Shown here: in pieces, positions 1-11,882 of the stretch | Numbering within the stretch: the first letter of the stretch is position 1 | Layout of the letters: each line of letters begins with the position of its first letter | NCBI GenBank assembly: GCA_047967505.1 | Contig: CM106541.1 | Direction: 5' to 3' (one strand) | DNA: 64,000 nt | Source of the DNA: Dipteris shenzhenensis | Lineage: Eukaryota > Polypodiophyta > Polypodiopsida > Gleicheniales | Translations under genes and position numbers: made by a program | The notes under the pieces: generated by a model | Database searches by the model: none | What the model was told of the DNA's origin: nothing | Seen by the model: the letters and a program-made list of their open reading frames with translations, nothing else

Positions 1-339
1 TAATGATTATGGTTTGACTCCAAAGTGGTGTGTTTCCTAAGTAAAGTGATGTATTTTTGTAAGATTTTTAAGTGGAAAAAGGATACATTGCAGATGGTGG
101 AGGAATGGAAACTAGCTTTGACAAAATTTTGTAGTTAAAGATAAAAAGTAAATAGATTACTTCTAGAGCCTTGTGTTCCTAGGACAATTGGGATTTTCTT
201 CTTACAATAGGTTCCATGTTCTTAAGATGTCGGGGTCCAAGTTCTAGTGTTGATCCCTAGGGCGAAGCTTGAGAGTTCATGGGTTTGTTTTGATTTTATG
301 AAAAGGATTCATGGTTGGGAAACAATGGCATGTCTTGTT

Positions 340-810
340 TATAGTCCATTTACTCAGGAACTTGCAACCATAGCTAAATGCAATTTAAAGTTGAAGATAT
401 TGATGCCCAACTCTTCTTAATAGATTCATGGAAAGAGAAGGATATGGGGTGGTAGAGTTTAAGGGATTCTTTGATGAAGCACAAGCAAGCTGGATAGCAA
501 TAAGGACTGTTTTCAATGGTGGTCCAGATAATGTTATGGAAAGTAAGGAAAAGTCTTGCTTGTGGCATTGGGAGAATAATCCACAGAAGCATTCTACGAA
601 GTGTGTCCTATCTCATGATAAGAATTTAAGATGAGATGATGATACTCCTTCAAAATCAAGCATCGTCATCATTGAGGTGGAATTTAAGTCTTTGTGTACA
701 TGGTTGGATGAGGGTCATGTGCTCAATGAACGATTGAGGATGATAGAAACGTGGTTGTCTTGGTAGCATATGAGGTTTTCTCATTGGATTGAATATATAC
801 TCAAGGTAAG
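340..810 (+). pseudogene. Decayed Trp-rich coding fragment, possibly transposase-derived
   Basis: An open stretch at 428-634 reads GYGVVEFKGFF, then SCLWHWENNPQKHSTK, then stops. Reading resumes around 700-800 as RLRMIETWLSW, one stop, and HMRFSHWIEYI. The regular spacing of W, H and basic residues in a coding-like composition suggests an old protein-coding remnant, not random ORF. The SC-WHW-QKH-TK pattern reminds me of MULE/SWIM-type transposase-derived proteins of seedless plants, but I cannot confirm the family. At least two stops break it. No start, introns or terminal repeats were found. Confidence 0.3.
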
Positions 811-1165
811 TGTTGTATGTCTCTTTGCATTGAACACTTGTGTATAAAGTGTGTTGAAAATCATAAAACCAACAAACAAGATACTACCTCTGATGGTGTG
901 ATGCTAACTACAGAATAGAGATGGATCAAGATGAAAGATACCTTGTTCGAAGAGCTAATTTGGAAAAGTATATCTATGGTACTTGGCTAGCTTCATACAA
1001 TGGTGTTGAGTACATGTCACTATATGATGCATGTATATCATATTGCATGTGTTCTTAGAATGAGTCTCAACTTCATTCACTACAAGTGTTTACTCTCTCC
1101 TTTTTTTTACAATTTTATTGCAATTTGCAATGTATAGTAGTAGCCATGTTGGATATGGGGGTTAG
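811..1165. other. No gene seen
   Basis: AT-rich sequence between the decayed fragment and the Copia LTR. No coding pattern or repeat was recognised. Confidence 0.5.
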
Positions 1166-1343
1166 TGAGAGATCTCAACAATGGAAGCAAAATGGAAGAG
1201 GTTGAGAGAGAGGGAGATCCAGACGAGAGAGCCATACAAGTTTTGGTGGCTGCAAAACACCCTAATCTTCTTTGTCATTCATTTATATATGTATTTGAGT
1301 ATTGTACATAATCAGGGTTAAGGTACAGTGGCCTTTAACCCCC
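1166..1343 (-). repeat. 3' LTR of truncated Copia-A
   Basis: About 178 bp, the reverse complement of the 6835-7016 LTR. Shared landmarks are GTTGAGATCTCTCA at the LTR end, TTAGGGTGTT in the middle and GGGGTTAAAGGCCA at the start. Confidence 0.8.
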
Positions 1344-1345
1344 AC

Positions 1346-3230
1346 TTAAAGGCTAATGTTCCTTGTCCTCAAGTACCTCCCTGTGATGAAATGGTACCTG
1401 ACCTCAACGTGTTTGGTCTTTGCATGAAAGACCGTATTTCGTGCTACTTGAATAGCACTCATGGAATCACTATACAAAGTTGGTACACCTGTATGAATTC
1501 CAGAGTCTCCCACTAGCCGATCAAGCCATATAGCCTCCTTGCAGCCCTCTATGGCTGCAACATGTTTGGCCTCTGTTGTAGACAAAGCAACACACTTCTT
1601 TGCACGAGACATCCATGATACTGCACCACCTATAAAGGTGAACACATAACCAAAAGTGGATCTCCAGCTATCCACATGCCCTGCATAGTCTAAATCTATG
1701 TAACCAAGTACACACATCTCTCCTCTGCCAAAGAAGATGCACATCTCCTTGGTACCCTTCATGTACCTCATGATACTTTAGCTGCCTCTATTCTGGATTA
1801 TCCATAATGCAATGTTTGGTCTAGTAGCTATCATAGCATACATAAGTCTCCCGGCCGCTGATGCATAAGGAACCTTGACCATCATGTCCCTCTTCTCATC
1901 TGATTTGGGACTATCTACCTTACTCAGTTTGACATATGGAGGCAATGGAGTATTACATCCTTCCCCCCCTCCATATTGAAATGCTGAAATACTTTTGTAA
2001 CATAAGAGTTCCTTCTGTGAAAGCCAAAGGAGTGTCCTACTCCGATCACATGTGATGCGCATACCAAGAATATGACCTGTAGGTCCCAAATCACTCATGT
2101 CAAAGGCCTCATACAACTTGGCCTTTAATGCATCCAACTCATAAGTGTTCTTGCTAGCCAATAGCATATCATCCACATAAATGCCAAGAGTATCAAGCTA
2201 TTATCCTTAGCCTTTTTATTGTAGAGGCAGTGTGATGAATCTCACTTCTTCTGAAACCCTAGGACCACCGAATGAAGCATTAAACTTCTGATACCATTCT
2301 CTACGCACTTGATTAAGGACATAAGAGACTCTTTTTCAACTTGCAAACCAAATTCTCTTTTTAAGCTCCATATCCTCTACTACCACAAGTCCAAGTATGC
2401 ATCTAAGTGTGATCATCTTCACAACCAAAGAGAAGATCTTATCAAATTCCACACCTTTCTCTTGCTTGAACCCTTTAGCAACCAAATGGGCCTTATATTT
2501 AGTCACATCATCACCCGTGACCTTCATCTTGTAGACCCACTTACATGGCAATTCTTTCTTTCCATGTGGCAAAGAAACCAAGTCCCCAATATTATTTTTC
2601 ATGAGTGAATTCATCTCTAATTGCATAGCACACTCCCACTTGCACTGATCCTCGTGCATCGTAGCCTCTTTGTAGCAAGAAGGCTCCCCACAATCAGCAA
2701 CAAGCATCACATAGTCTGCCCCTGGAACAAATCTCTCAGGCGGTCTAGACACTCTAGATGTTCTTCTCAAGGGCATTTCAGATTGTTGTCCGTCCTGCAT
2801 ATCAGCCACATTTGGCTCATCATTTCCACCAATAGATGATCCATCATCTGCCCTTGATTGTGTACCTATGGGAGTACATGGTGGCACCAATTCTTGTACA
2901 TTCGGTGCACGGTGGATAGCTTGTTGTCTATCACCATATGCGGGTGGATTCACATCCTGGAAAGTGATTCTCCTCATTTCCACATCCCTCATGGGTGTCT
3001 TATGCATCTTCTTCTCATTGAAGACCACATCATGGCTTCATATGATCTTCTTTGCTTCTAGATCCCAGAGACGATAGCCCCTCTCTCCACTTTCACCATA
3101 ACCCAGAAAGATGCATTTCCTAGACATAGGATCTAGCTTCCTCTGAAGCTCTTTTGGCACATGTGCAGTTGCCTCACACCCAAATATATGCCAATGAGAG
3201 TAAGAGGGCTTCTTGTGGCTCCATGCCTCC
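1346..3230 (-). pseudogene. Copia-A pol remnant: integrase tail, RT, RNase H
   Basis: From 3230 downward the minus strand reads the end of integrase (HWHIFGCEATAHVPKEL, then CIFLGYGESGERGYRLWD), a linker rich in PLRRTSRVSRPPERFV, and the RT start ([25 protein letters not shown]). RT continues in another frame with the YVDD-type box as DDMLLASKNTYELDALK near 2170. RNase H at 1346-1771 has YIDLDYAGH and LSTTEAKHVA, where the usual EAEY is altered. At least three frame changes or stops separate the pieces, and a segment between 2180 and 2336 is missing coding sense. It cannot be active. Confidence 0.85.
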
Positions 3231-3360
3231 CTCTTAATTCCTTTTCCCCTCCCATGTTAATGCTTCTCCCCTCACGTTCCCTTTCCCCCATGGCTCTCAA
3301 AGCATCACCATGTCTAGCATCTAGCCTCATTGCCTTGATTTCTTTTCTTATTAATTGTGT

Positions 3361-3392
<32 letters not shown>

Positions 3393-4145
3393 TACGTGGG
3401 TAGGGATTGCTATAATAACAAATGAATATTCCGTTGTTGGTAGCAATTGTCATAATAATGAATATGCCATTGTCAAGAAAGGTAACTATCAAAGTAAGGT
3501 AGTAGTTATGAAAAGACAATAAAAAAGAAACTTTTAACCAAGTCATACTACTGAAGTGAAAGAAAAGTTTCACCTATGGTAGCTTGAGCATGGGCAAAAT
3601 CTTCCTTATCCCCTAAACAAAACAAGATGGAATAAAATCATGTTTTATGTTTGGGATTTTTTTTATCACATTGATGGACTTATAAAAGTTGACAAACTAT
3701 AGATTAAGCTTGCAGAAAGTTTGATTCTATCTTAGTGGTATGCTTTTGTATGAAGAATGTGCAAATTTTGTAACTATAGGGTATCTAATTTGTATTGATA
3801 TCAAGTAAGTAAAGATGAGGTATCTATTGAAAGAATAGGGTATATAATTCCAATTGATATTAAGTCAATAAAGATGAGGTAGAAAGTTGCCAACCAATGC
3901 TATAACATAACTAACTCTAAGCTAGATACATCGAACTCATGCAAGAATTTCAAAGGAAAATTCAATATGAAAGAGGCACTAAATATAAAGTTGTAGATGC
4001 ATTATCACTATTAGAATCATGCCTTATATGTTAGCACACAAATGACAAAACACACCCTTAGATTTAAGCCTAGAAATACGAGATCACTGCCTTAGATGCA
4101 AACTCGCAAATGTCATTTATTAAAGATCATTGACTCATATGTGAG
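3231..4145. other. No gene; contains a (TG)n tract
   Basis: No coding pattern was recognised. A (TG)n microsatellite lies at about 3357-3392. The rest is AT-rich. Confidence 0.5.
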
Positions 4146-4434
4146 CTCCCCAAATGTCACAAGGAGCCCTTTTTTTAATGTAGGCCATTTTTTAGTATGT
4201 TTGAAATGGTTGATTATGGCATGTAGTTAGCATGAACTCCGCATGCAAAGATTTAGAAATAATAATTTAAAAGGGATCCAATGCCCTTGCTTGAGCTAGC
4301 ATGCCGAGAGCCAAGACAGCATCGCCTTCTTGGCCTCGTGCAACACTGGCTCGAGCAAGGGCTCTTGGAGTCCTTTTTTTAAATTTTTGTTTAAGGGTTG
4401 GTGATGGCATGCAAAGAATTAAACTTTTTTTAAA

Positions 4435-4530
4435 AAAAGGGCTCCAAGAAGCCATGCTTGATCTGGCACGCCAGGAGCTCGTCTTGGCTCCTGGCGCACC
4501 GGATCAAGCATGGGCTCTTGAAGCCCTTTT
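4435..4530. repeat. Long foldback (hairpin) 1
   Basis: Left arm 4436-4478 and right arm 4487-4530 are near-perfect inverted copies with an 8 nt spacer. Bulk outside the hairpin is A/T-rich while the arms are G/C-rich. Confidence 0.75.
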
Positions 4531-4944
4531 TTTTTTTTTTATTGAATGGTTGGTTTTGGCATAAACTTTGCATACAAATTAATATTTCTCAATTCATAGT
4601 CTATGTATATCCCATGTGCATCCCTTTTCTCATACTTATGATATATCCCAAATGTCACAAGGATCCCCTTTTTTCAATGGAGTTCTTTTTTATTTTTTTA
4701 ATAAATGGTTGGTTATGGCATGCAATTAGCATGCACTCAGCATGCAAAGATTTAAAAATAATAATAATAATAAAGGGCTCCAAGTCGTCTTGGCTCCTAA
4801 TGCATTGACCCAAGCAAGGGCTCCCGCTAGAGCTTTTCCCTTTCTTGGAGCCCTCTTTTAATTTGTTTTTTTTGGCTGGTTATGGCATGCACGTAGCATG
4901 CACTTAACATGCAAAAAATAAAACAAATTTTTTTAAAAAGGACT

Positions 4945-5030
4945 CCAAGAGCCCATGCTTGATCTGACACACTAGGAGCCAAGATGGCATCTTGGCTCCT
5001 AGCACATCGGATCAAGCATGGGCTCTTTGG
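4945..5030. repeat. Long foldback (hairpin) 2
   Basis: Left arm CCAAGAGCCCATGCTTGATC... (4945-4985) and right arm 4989-5030 pair over about 41 nt with a loop of about 3 nt. It is related in sequence to foldback 1. Confidence 0.75.
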
Positions 5031-5110
5031 TTAGTTATGGCACATACTTGGTATACAAATTCATATTTCTCTATTCATTGTTCATGTATATCCCATGTGC
5101 ATCCCTTTTC

Positions 5111-5573
5111 TTGTTGTATAGTTATGATGGGTGCAATGGATTTTGGATGCTAATCATTACAATATGATATGGATATCATAGATCAAGTCTTAATAGATAT
5201 GTTTTCAAGTTGTTAAGACCTTACATTTCAAACTTATATCCTGTACATTCCACTTCTTTTAATAAAGACATTTAATTGTTTTTCCACCATTTTCCTATGT
5301 TCTTACTAAGCTTTGGATGCTTGATTGCCACTTCATAAATGCTATGAGTTTGCATGACCCACCTTTAGTGGGTCTTGTAAACTTTTACCATGGCATGATC
5401 CACAAAAGTTACACACACAACACCTAATACCTAATAAGTTCTCTCACCCATGCATGAATTGGTACATTCATGGACGATTGGCACCATTGGGATTCATTAA
5501 ACAAATAAACACTAAAAATATATATTTGAATATTGGTAATATCCTTGAAAATAAAATTTTTAAAAACACCAAT
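5111..5573. other. No gene seen
   Basis: AT-rich intergenic DNA with no recognised pattern. Confidence 0.5.
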
Positions 5574-5716
5574 ACCATATAAATTATGTAATAAAGAACA
5601 TGTATCCATTGTTCAAAAAATGATAATTTTAATATTGAGACAAAACCATATAAATTATGTAATAAAGAACATGTATCCATTGTTCAAAAAATGATAATTT
5701 TAATATTGAGACAAAA
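5574..5716. repeat. 71 bp tandem repeat, two copies
   Basis: The unit starting ACCATATAAATTATGTAATA occurs at 5574 and again at 5645, with essentially no differences. This indicates a recent duplication. Confidence 0.9.
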
Positions 5717-5967
5717 CGACTTGTTTTTTACTTTCAATTATCATCCAAAGAACACTGTTGTCATATCCAATGGTCTCCTCACCAAATGTTCATTCAATCT
5801 AAAAAAATAATGGGGATGACAATTTGAGATCATGAATAATTGCATCCCAAAATTATCAATGTCAATGCATCATGAAAATCATTAGTATTTACTAAAAATC
5901 ATTCATTCAAGAACACACACACGCAGGTGCGCACACACACACACACACCTATTTTCTTCCTTACACA

Positions 5968-5998
<31 letters not shown>

Positions 5999-6834
5999 GA
6001 CATACATGACACCCTTTAACTTGTATGTTTATTAAATATTATTTATATCATATGTCTTGACTCCTATCATGTACATCCTTGATATGTTGTCTATCCTACC
6101 TTATGTGCATGTGGAGATAAAGATGTTATTTTTAGATAAGATAAACTATCAACTAAGGGTATACTAGGGGTGTCTATAACTTGGTTCCACAACACACAAT
6201 CCTCCATAATATTGAGTGTCAACCAAGCAATTCCTATTGTTAATCATAATTTCTCTAGTGTATAGCACACTAGTTACTCAACAAGAGTAGAACAGAGTGT
6301 CAATGAGAGATAATCTAATCAATGTCCCCTAGTTGTAACATATTATCAAAACCAAGGCAAAATGCCAACTTGGGAGCATGATGCTACAATGTCTCAAAAT
6401 AAGACTAACTACTACTAACTAGAACTTAATAACTATGCAAGATAACTTATGCATGCAAAACAATGCCACATTTGCAATAGAACATCCAAACAAGGGAAGA
6501 GTATCACCTAGACAAACAAAAATGAATACGTAATGCATTTATAACACGATGTATTGTACTTGCAACACACTATCCAAAATGGTATAGAGTGTCAACTATG
6601 ACACCTTACACAATATGATTAAGACATAATCTAACAAAGTTGTAACACAAAATCCCACTGCCTGATATGACATAGAAACATATACAATTTTGCATTTTGT
6701 AAATAATAAGAAAGAATATTAAGTTCAACTCAAACTAGAACACACTAGTCTTGAAAGAGTCAAGTGTCAGGCTAAGTCTTAAAAGCATCAAAAGAAATAA
6801 AATCTAACATTCTAAAAACAATGGAAGAGCATCT
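5717..6834. other. No gene; (AC)n and (CT)n tracts
   Basis: Contains an interrupted (AC)n tract at about 5912-5948 and a (CT)n tract at about 5967-5994. The remainder is AT-rich with scattered short echoes such as 'acaatgt...caac'. No coding pattern. Confidence 0.5.
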
Positions 6835-7016
6835 TGTGGGGGTTAAAGGCCATTGTACCTTAACCCCAATTATGTACAATATTCAAACACATACATATAA
6901 GGATGACATTGATGATTAGGGTGTTCTACACCCGCCAAAACTTGTGTGGCTCTCTCTTCTGGCTCTCCCTCTCTCTCACCTTCTTCTGTTCCGCTTTCGT
7001 TTGTTGAGATCTCTCA
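6835..7016 (+). repeat. 5' LTR of Copia-A
   Basis: 182 bp, TGTGGGGG...TCTCA, unusually short for a Copia LTR. It matches 11109-11289 nearly throughout. Confidence 0.9.
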
Positions 7017-7018
7017 AC

Positions 7019-7030
7019 TGGTATCAGAGC
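7019..7030 (+). promoter_or_regulatory. Copia-A primer-binding site
   Basis: TGGTATCAGAGC is the usual Copia primer-binding site complementary to initiator methionine tRNA. It lies two nucleotides beyond the LTR end. Confidence 0.9.
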
Positions 7031-8429
7031 GTGGGTGTTCTAACTGAGCTCGGGTGTGAGCCTAGAGCCCAAAATCTAGTGCTACATCTCTGTGGGAGGA
7101 AAGAGAAGCTCCGTTGGGTGACTTTACTTGCATCTTGGTGTGCAAGGACCTTGCAGAAACCTTTGGAATTTCTCTGAGTGGGTTTGGAGAAAAAAGACGC
7201 TTTTTGATGATTCCCCTAATCCTTTCGATAGCTCAGAGTCCGGAATGACTTACAGAGGCAATCACTGCTTGCTTTTGGTGTCCATAGCACTTTTGGAGTT
7301 CAAAAACTCCTTCATTCTTAAATTTTGGATCATTTCATTAGATTTCTGACTCACTATCTCTACTTCAACGTTTTTCTGCCAGTGTGTTGGAACTCGAGTT
7401 TGAAGCAACCATTCACAGATCTGTCAGTTTCAGTGGACTTAGGAGGTCCTAAAACTTATGTGTCGCTCATCATTTGCACTCTAGTGGTGTTTACAAATAG
7501 GTATGTTTGCAAAAACATTTTTTGCTTCATGTTTGGACCCGATGATTGGGACCACGGTTTTCAAGACTGTCTGTTCCATTGTATTTCGGAGGCCCAAAAA
7601 CCCCTACGTGCCAGCTCTTGCACAATTCCGTGGAAATTTGAAGAAGTCCCGTCTCTCTAAGGGCACCGAGTCGTCTGTTTCTCTGTCAAAAAATCCATTC
7701 AAAGGTTCAAACCTTTAAGTTTTGGATTACAGATCAATTGCAAGGGTTGACTCCCCATTTCCCATTCATCGATTGGGATTTTGGAGTTCTAGTAGAAGAG
7801 ATATATTTACAAATTTTCTTTCTGAGTCCAATTATGCAGTGACACCCATGTTTTGAGGCATCCAAGGTTCTATTTTTACTAGCAGTCATTGCCGTGGGGC
7901 TGTGATTTCTTGGATATACCTTATGCAGGTCACTCTGGTTGCAGTCTGTGTCATGTGCGCTCATTCATTGTTTGCATTGGGTTACAGTGGATGCTTTACA
8001 GGCCATTTAGATGCATTGTGATCCTTGTTGGATGTGCTGATAGGCCCAAATTTCCTTATGGGATGCTTTATTGATGGACGTTTAGCACACAAATGCTCTT
8101 TTATGCTGAGGGACAGCTTTGACATATTGCAGTGGATGCACAAGTTGTGCTATGATATCTTGGATTAGACATTATTGATGCTTATGCCCATGGATGGTGG
8201 TTATGCTTCAGACATTTGGCTCTTATTGACATCGTGTTTACATTGTTTTGTCATTACAGGATGATATTTTCTTTTGGACCAGATTTGCTCATATGGATGC
8301 ATAGTATATGCACATGAGTCAAATGCATTTTGATGCTTTGACCCTTGAAGTTTAGTGATACTATCCTTCATTTTGGTGTGATTTCTCTCTTGCAGGTACT
8401 AGCATTTGGTACTTTGTTTCATTTGTGTC
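7031..8429 (+). other. Long Copia-A leader without coding sense
   Basis: About 1.4 kb lies between the primer-binding site and the gag start. Short ORFs of 60-110 codons occur but none resembles a known domain. The leader ends TTGCAGGTACTAGC before the gag ATG. Confidence 0.55.
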
Positions 8430-8555
8430 ATGACATCCTCTTCCATGTCTAAAAAGAAGTTTGTCAGCATTAAAAAGCTTGATGGGACAAAATTTTCTTT
8501 ATGGAAAGAACAGATAAGGGATATGCTTATTTAAACAAAGCAGATTAAACCCTTG
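8430..8555 (+). pseudogene. Copia-A gag N-terminus
   Basis: From the ATG at 8430 the frame reads a Ser/Lys-rich start and then KLDGTKFSLWKEQIRDMLI. This is the usual opening of plant Copia gag (LDG..F..W...I...L). A stop follows immediately and the frame continues only for TKQIKPL. The rest of gag, with its zinc knuckle, is missing. Confidence 0.75.
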
Positions 8556-9310
8556 GTAGGGATTGGAGCTAAACGAGTAAGTCAAAACATCGAGCGACCG
8601 CGTTTGAGCAAGCCTAGAGTTTAAGCCATGCTTGTGAGGAACTTTGTCTAAACCTATAGTAGCAATAAATTTTTACTAAAAATGGTTGAATCTACATGAC
8701 ACTATTAGAGATTGTTTTCACTTATTTTTACAAAGATAAAACTTACTATTGGATAACTCATAAATCCATGCAAGTCAGCAATCATTCAATGAATACCAAA
8801 GGGAATTTTTTTGGCAACATACAAAGAGAAAACCTATAATTCAACAAATAATAAATCCTTGCAAGTTAGCAATCATTTAATGGATACAAAAGGGGAAATG
8901 TTGCAATGTCTACACCTCGAGGCAATCACTCAAATTTATGTAAGGTAGCATGTGAGTTGAAGGGGTTTCTTTATTTTGTGGAGTTACATACAAACAACAA
9001 TAGACCCACCCATGATATGAAGCTCCTCCTAGCAAAACCCATCACAAATAGCTATTTGTAGTTTATTGATTTTTATGCTACCCATATGATTTGATCCATT
9101 TTGTACATGAAATGATCATATGAATAAAATTTTTAAACTATGGAACTAATAAATTATTGATCACCTTATGCGTCTTAAATATAGATCACCTTCATATGTA
9201 CATGACCATGTATACACCTCTAGTATGGAGGGAGGAAACCAAGGACCTAAACTCTATATGAGAAAAATCCATGGTCATAAGAAAATATAGAGCTTGATAA
9301 GGTCTAGCTC
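8556..9310. other. Non-coding stretch replacing gag-pol in Copia-A
   Basis: No retroviral-type coding sense here. It holds an imperfect direct repeat of about 42 bp with a 90 bp period (AATCCATGCAAGTCAGCAAT near 8763 and AATCCTTGCAAGTTAGCAAT near 8853). This is either a filler insertion or strongly decayed internal DNA. Confidence 0.5.
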
Positions 9311-11055
9311 TAGCTGTCCATTCACCGAATGTGCAAGAAATGGTGCCACCATGTACTCCCACAGGTATACAATCAAGGGTAGATGATGGATCATCTAATG
9401 GTAGAAATGATGAGCCAAATGTGGCTGATATGCAGGCGGGATAATAAACTGAAATGCCCTTGAGAAGAACATCTAGAGTGTCTAGACCGCCTGAGAGATT
9501 TGTTCCAGGGGCAGACTATGTGATGCTTACTGATTGCAGGGAGCTTTCTTGCTACAAAGAGGCTACAATGCACAAGGATCAGTGCAAGTGGGAGTGTGCT
9601 ATGTAATTAGAGATGAATTCACTCATGAAAAATAAGACTTGGGACTTGGTTTCTTTGCCACATGGAAAGAATGCATTGCCATGTAAATGGGTCTACAAGA
9701 TGAAAGGTAGCAGGTTATGATTTGCCTAAGTACAAGGCCCATTTGGTTGCTAAAGGGTTCAAGCAAAAGAAGGGTTCAAGATGACCACACTTAGATGTGT
9801 ACTTGGACTTGTGGCAGCAGAGGATATGGAGCTTATGCAGATGGATATCAAGACGGCTTTCTTGCATGGGATTTGCATGAGGAAATTTACATGGTACAGT
9901 CGGAAGGCTTTGAACAAAAGGGCAAAGAGAATTTGGTTTGGAAGTTTCAAAGCATCTCTATGGCCTTAAGCAAGTGCCTCGAGAATGGTATCAGAAGTTT
10001 GATGCTTTCATTCAGTCCCAAGGTTTCAAAAGAAGTGAGATTGATCACTACCTCTACACTAAAAGGGCTAAGGATAATAGCCTGATACTTCTGGCACTTT
10101 ATGTGGATGATATGCTATTGGGCTAGCAAGAACACTTATGAGCTGGATGCATTGAAGGTCAAGTTGCATGAGGCGTTTGACATGAAGGATTTGGGACTTG
10201 CAGGTCATATACTTAGTATGCGCATCACACATGAGCGGAGTAGGAAACTCCTTTGGCTTTCACAAAAGAAGTATGTTACAAAAGTATTGCAGTGTTTCAA
10301 TATGGAGGGGGGAAAGGCAATAAGTACTCCATTGCCTGCATATGTGAAACTGAGTCAAACAGATAGTCCCAAATTATATGAGGAGAGGACCATGATGGCC
10401 AAGGTTCCTTATGCATTAGCGGTTGGGAGTCTTATGTATGCTATGATAGCTACTAGACCGGACATTGCATTTGCAGTGGGAGTTGTTAGCCGGTATATGG
10501 CTAATCCAAGAAAGAGGCATTGGGAGGTAGTTCAGTGCATCATGAGGTACATGAAGGGTACCAAGGATATGTGTAGCTTCTTTGGCAGAGGAGATGCGTG
10601 TACTTGGGTACACAGATTTAGACTATGCAGGGCATGTGGATAAAAGGAGATCCACTTCTGGTTATGTGTTCACGTTTGCTGGCGGTGCAATATCATGGAT
10701 GTCTCACACATAAAAGTGTGTTGCTTTGTCTACCACAGAGGCTGAGTATGATGCAACCACAAAGGGTTGCAAGGAGGCTATATGGCTTGATCAACTAGTG
10801 GGAGATTTGGGGATTCATACAGGTGTACCAACATTGCATAGTGATTCCATGAGTGCTATTCAGCTAGCATGGAATCCGGTTCATGCAAAGACCGAACACA
10901 TTGAGGTCACATACCAATTCATCAGGGAGATACTTGAGGACAAGTGCATAGAGCTTATTAAGGTTCATACAGATGATAACCTTGTAGATATGCTGACGAA
11001 GAGTCTATCTAGTCAACAATTTGAGTATTGTCGTGTATTGATGGGCATTGGATAG
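9311..11055 (+). pseudogene. Copia-A pol remnant: RT and RNase H
   Basis: It begins with the pre-RT linker (PLRRTSRVSRPPERFVPGAD). RT follows with [22 protein letters not shown] near 9843, a YVDDMLL box at about 10101-10125 followed by a stop, and a long open piece to 10643 (ATRPDIAFAVGVVSRYMANP). RNase H spans the shift near 10640: DLDYAGH in one frame, then CVALSTTEAEYDAT and LHSDSMSAIQLA to 11055. Several stops and shifts and a gap near 9700-9780 make it non-functional. Its sequence is close to the minus-strand copy at 1346-3230, so both belong to one family. Confidence 0.85.
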
Positions 11056-11108
11056 TATGTCCACTTATTGTTTTTCCTTAAAGGGACATTGGCCTTTAAG
11101 TGGAAGGT

Positions 11109-11289
11109 TGTAGGGGTTAAAGGCCACTGTACCTTAACCCCAGTTATGTACAATACTCAAACACACACATATATATGGATGACATAGAAGATTAGGGTGT
11201 TCTACACCCACCAAAACTTGTGTGGCTCTCTCTTCTGGCTCTCCCTCTCTCACCTTCTTCCGTTCCGCTTCCATTGTTGAGATCTCTCA
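11109..11289 (+). repeat. 3' LTR of Copia-A
   Basis: 181 bp, TGTAGGGG...TCTCA, with few differences from the 5' LTR. Confidence 0.9.
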
Positions 11290-11882
11290 CATCCTAAATT
11301 TAACTCAGATTCTAACACACTACTCTTAAAAGAAGAGAGTTCAACGCTAGTCTAAGTTTTCTTTTAAAAGCTAAAAGCTAAGTGAAATCACCTAATGCAA
11401 GGTTGGAGCCAGCTAGGTGCTTCTCGCAAGAAGGTGCATATGTAGATGGGAGAGTGGAGCAAAGAAGGTATTTGTAAGACTAAGAACTTTACCTTTTTTC
11501 CCGATTCTAGTCCACATTATCTGTATGAATGAATAAAGGTTTATTTGTACAAACAAAGTAAAATTTTATTCGTACAAATAAAGTATTCGTATGAAAAAAA
11601 TAGAATTAAACATTGAAATTAAAAAATAATGCAATTTACATTTTTCTTTTCTTAACATACAAATTAATGCAACTTAGATTCTAACCACCAAGGCTCTTAC
11701 AAATTTTAAACCTTTTGACTCTTACTTTCAATGTATAAAGGATAAGAAAAATTGAATAAATTGATTAAGTAATGACAAAATATGCTGACCAAAACTTATG
11801 CATGCTTAGTTTGGACGATGATGTAATAAGTTGATCAGTTTATAGCTAAACCTATGTGTATGGATTCCTCTTTCCGTGGTTG
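11290..11882. other. No gene seen
   Basis: AT-rich DNA after the Copia-A element. One short direct echo (GTACAAACAAAGTA / GTACAAATAAAGTA near 11550-11585) was noted. Confidence 0.5.

Larger units (their letters stand above)
1166..3230 (-). mobile_element. Copia (Ty1) LTR retrotransposon, family A, 5'-truncated
   Basis: Reading the minus strand, the element runs from the C-terminal end of integrase through reverse transcriptase and RNase H to a 3' LTR at 1166-1343. The LTR ends TGAGAGATC on the plus strand and matches both LTRs of the copy at 6835-11289. Homology stops abruptly near 3230, so gag, protease, most of integrase and the 5' LTR are missing. About 9 bp between the polypurine tract and the LTR start seem deleted relative to the other copy. 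The flanking 5 bp cannot be tested for a target-site duplication because the other end is lost. Confidence 0.85.
4146..5110. repeat. Tandem pair of ~480 bp units with foldbacks
   Basis: Landmarks recur in order: AAATGTCACAAGGA at about 4153 and 4652, GGTTGGTTATGGCATGC-like text at about 4208 and 4708, and CCCATGTGCATCCCTTTTCT at about 4611 and 5093. The unit is therefore roughly 480-500 bp and present twice. Each unit carries foldbacks whose arms contain GGGCTC-CAAG and GATCAAGCATGGGCTC. The strongest are 4435-4530 (arms about 43 nt, about 39 paired) and 4945-5030 (arms about 41 nt around a very short loop). Weaker ones lie at 4275-4375 and 4768-4855. No coding sense. Confidence 0.75.
6835..11289 (+). 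mobile_element. Copia-A element, both LTRs, internally deleted
   Basis: The 5' LTR (6835-7016) and 3' LTR (11109-11289) start TGT and end CA. The primer-binding site TGGTATCAGAGC, typical of plant Copia elements (initiator-Met tRNA), follows 2 nt after the 5' LTR. A polypurine tract (AAGTGGAAGGT, 11098-11108) precedes the 3' LTR. The 5 bp before and after are CATCT and CATCC, a target-site duplication with one mismatch. Order inside: a long 1.4 kb leader, a gag start at 8430, an unrelated or deleted stretch 8556-9310, then RT and RNase H. Protease and most of integrase are absent, so this copy is non-autonomous and decayed. Confidence 0.9.
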
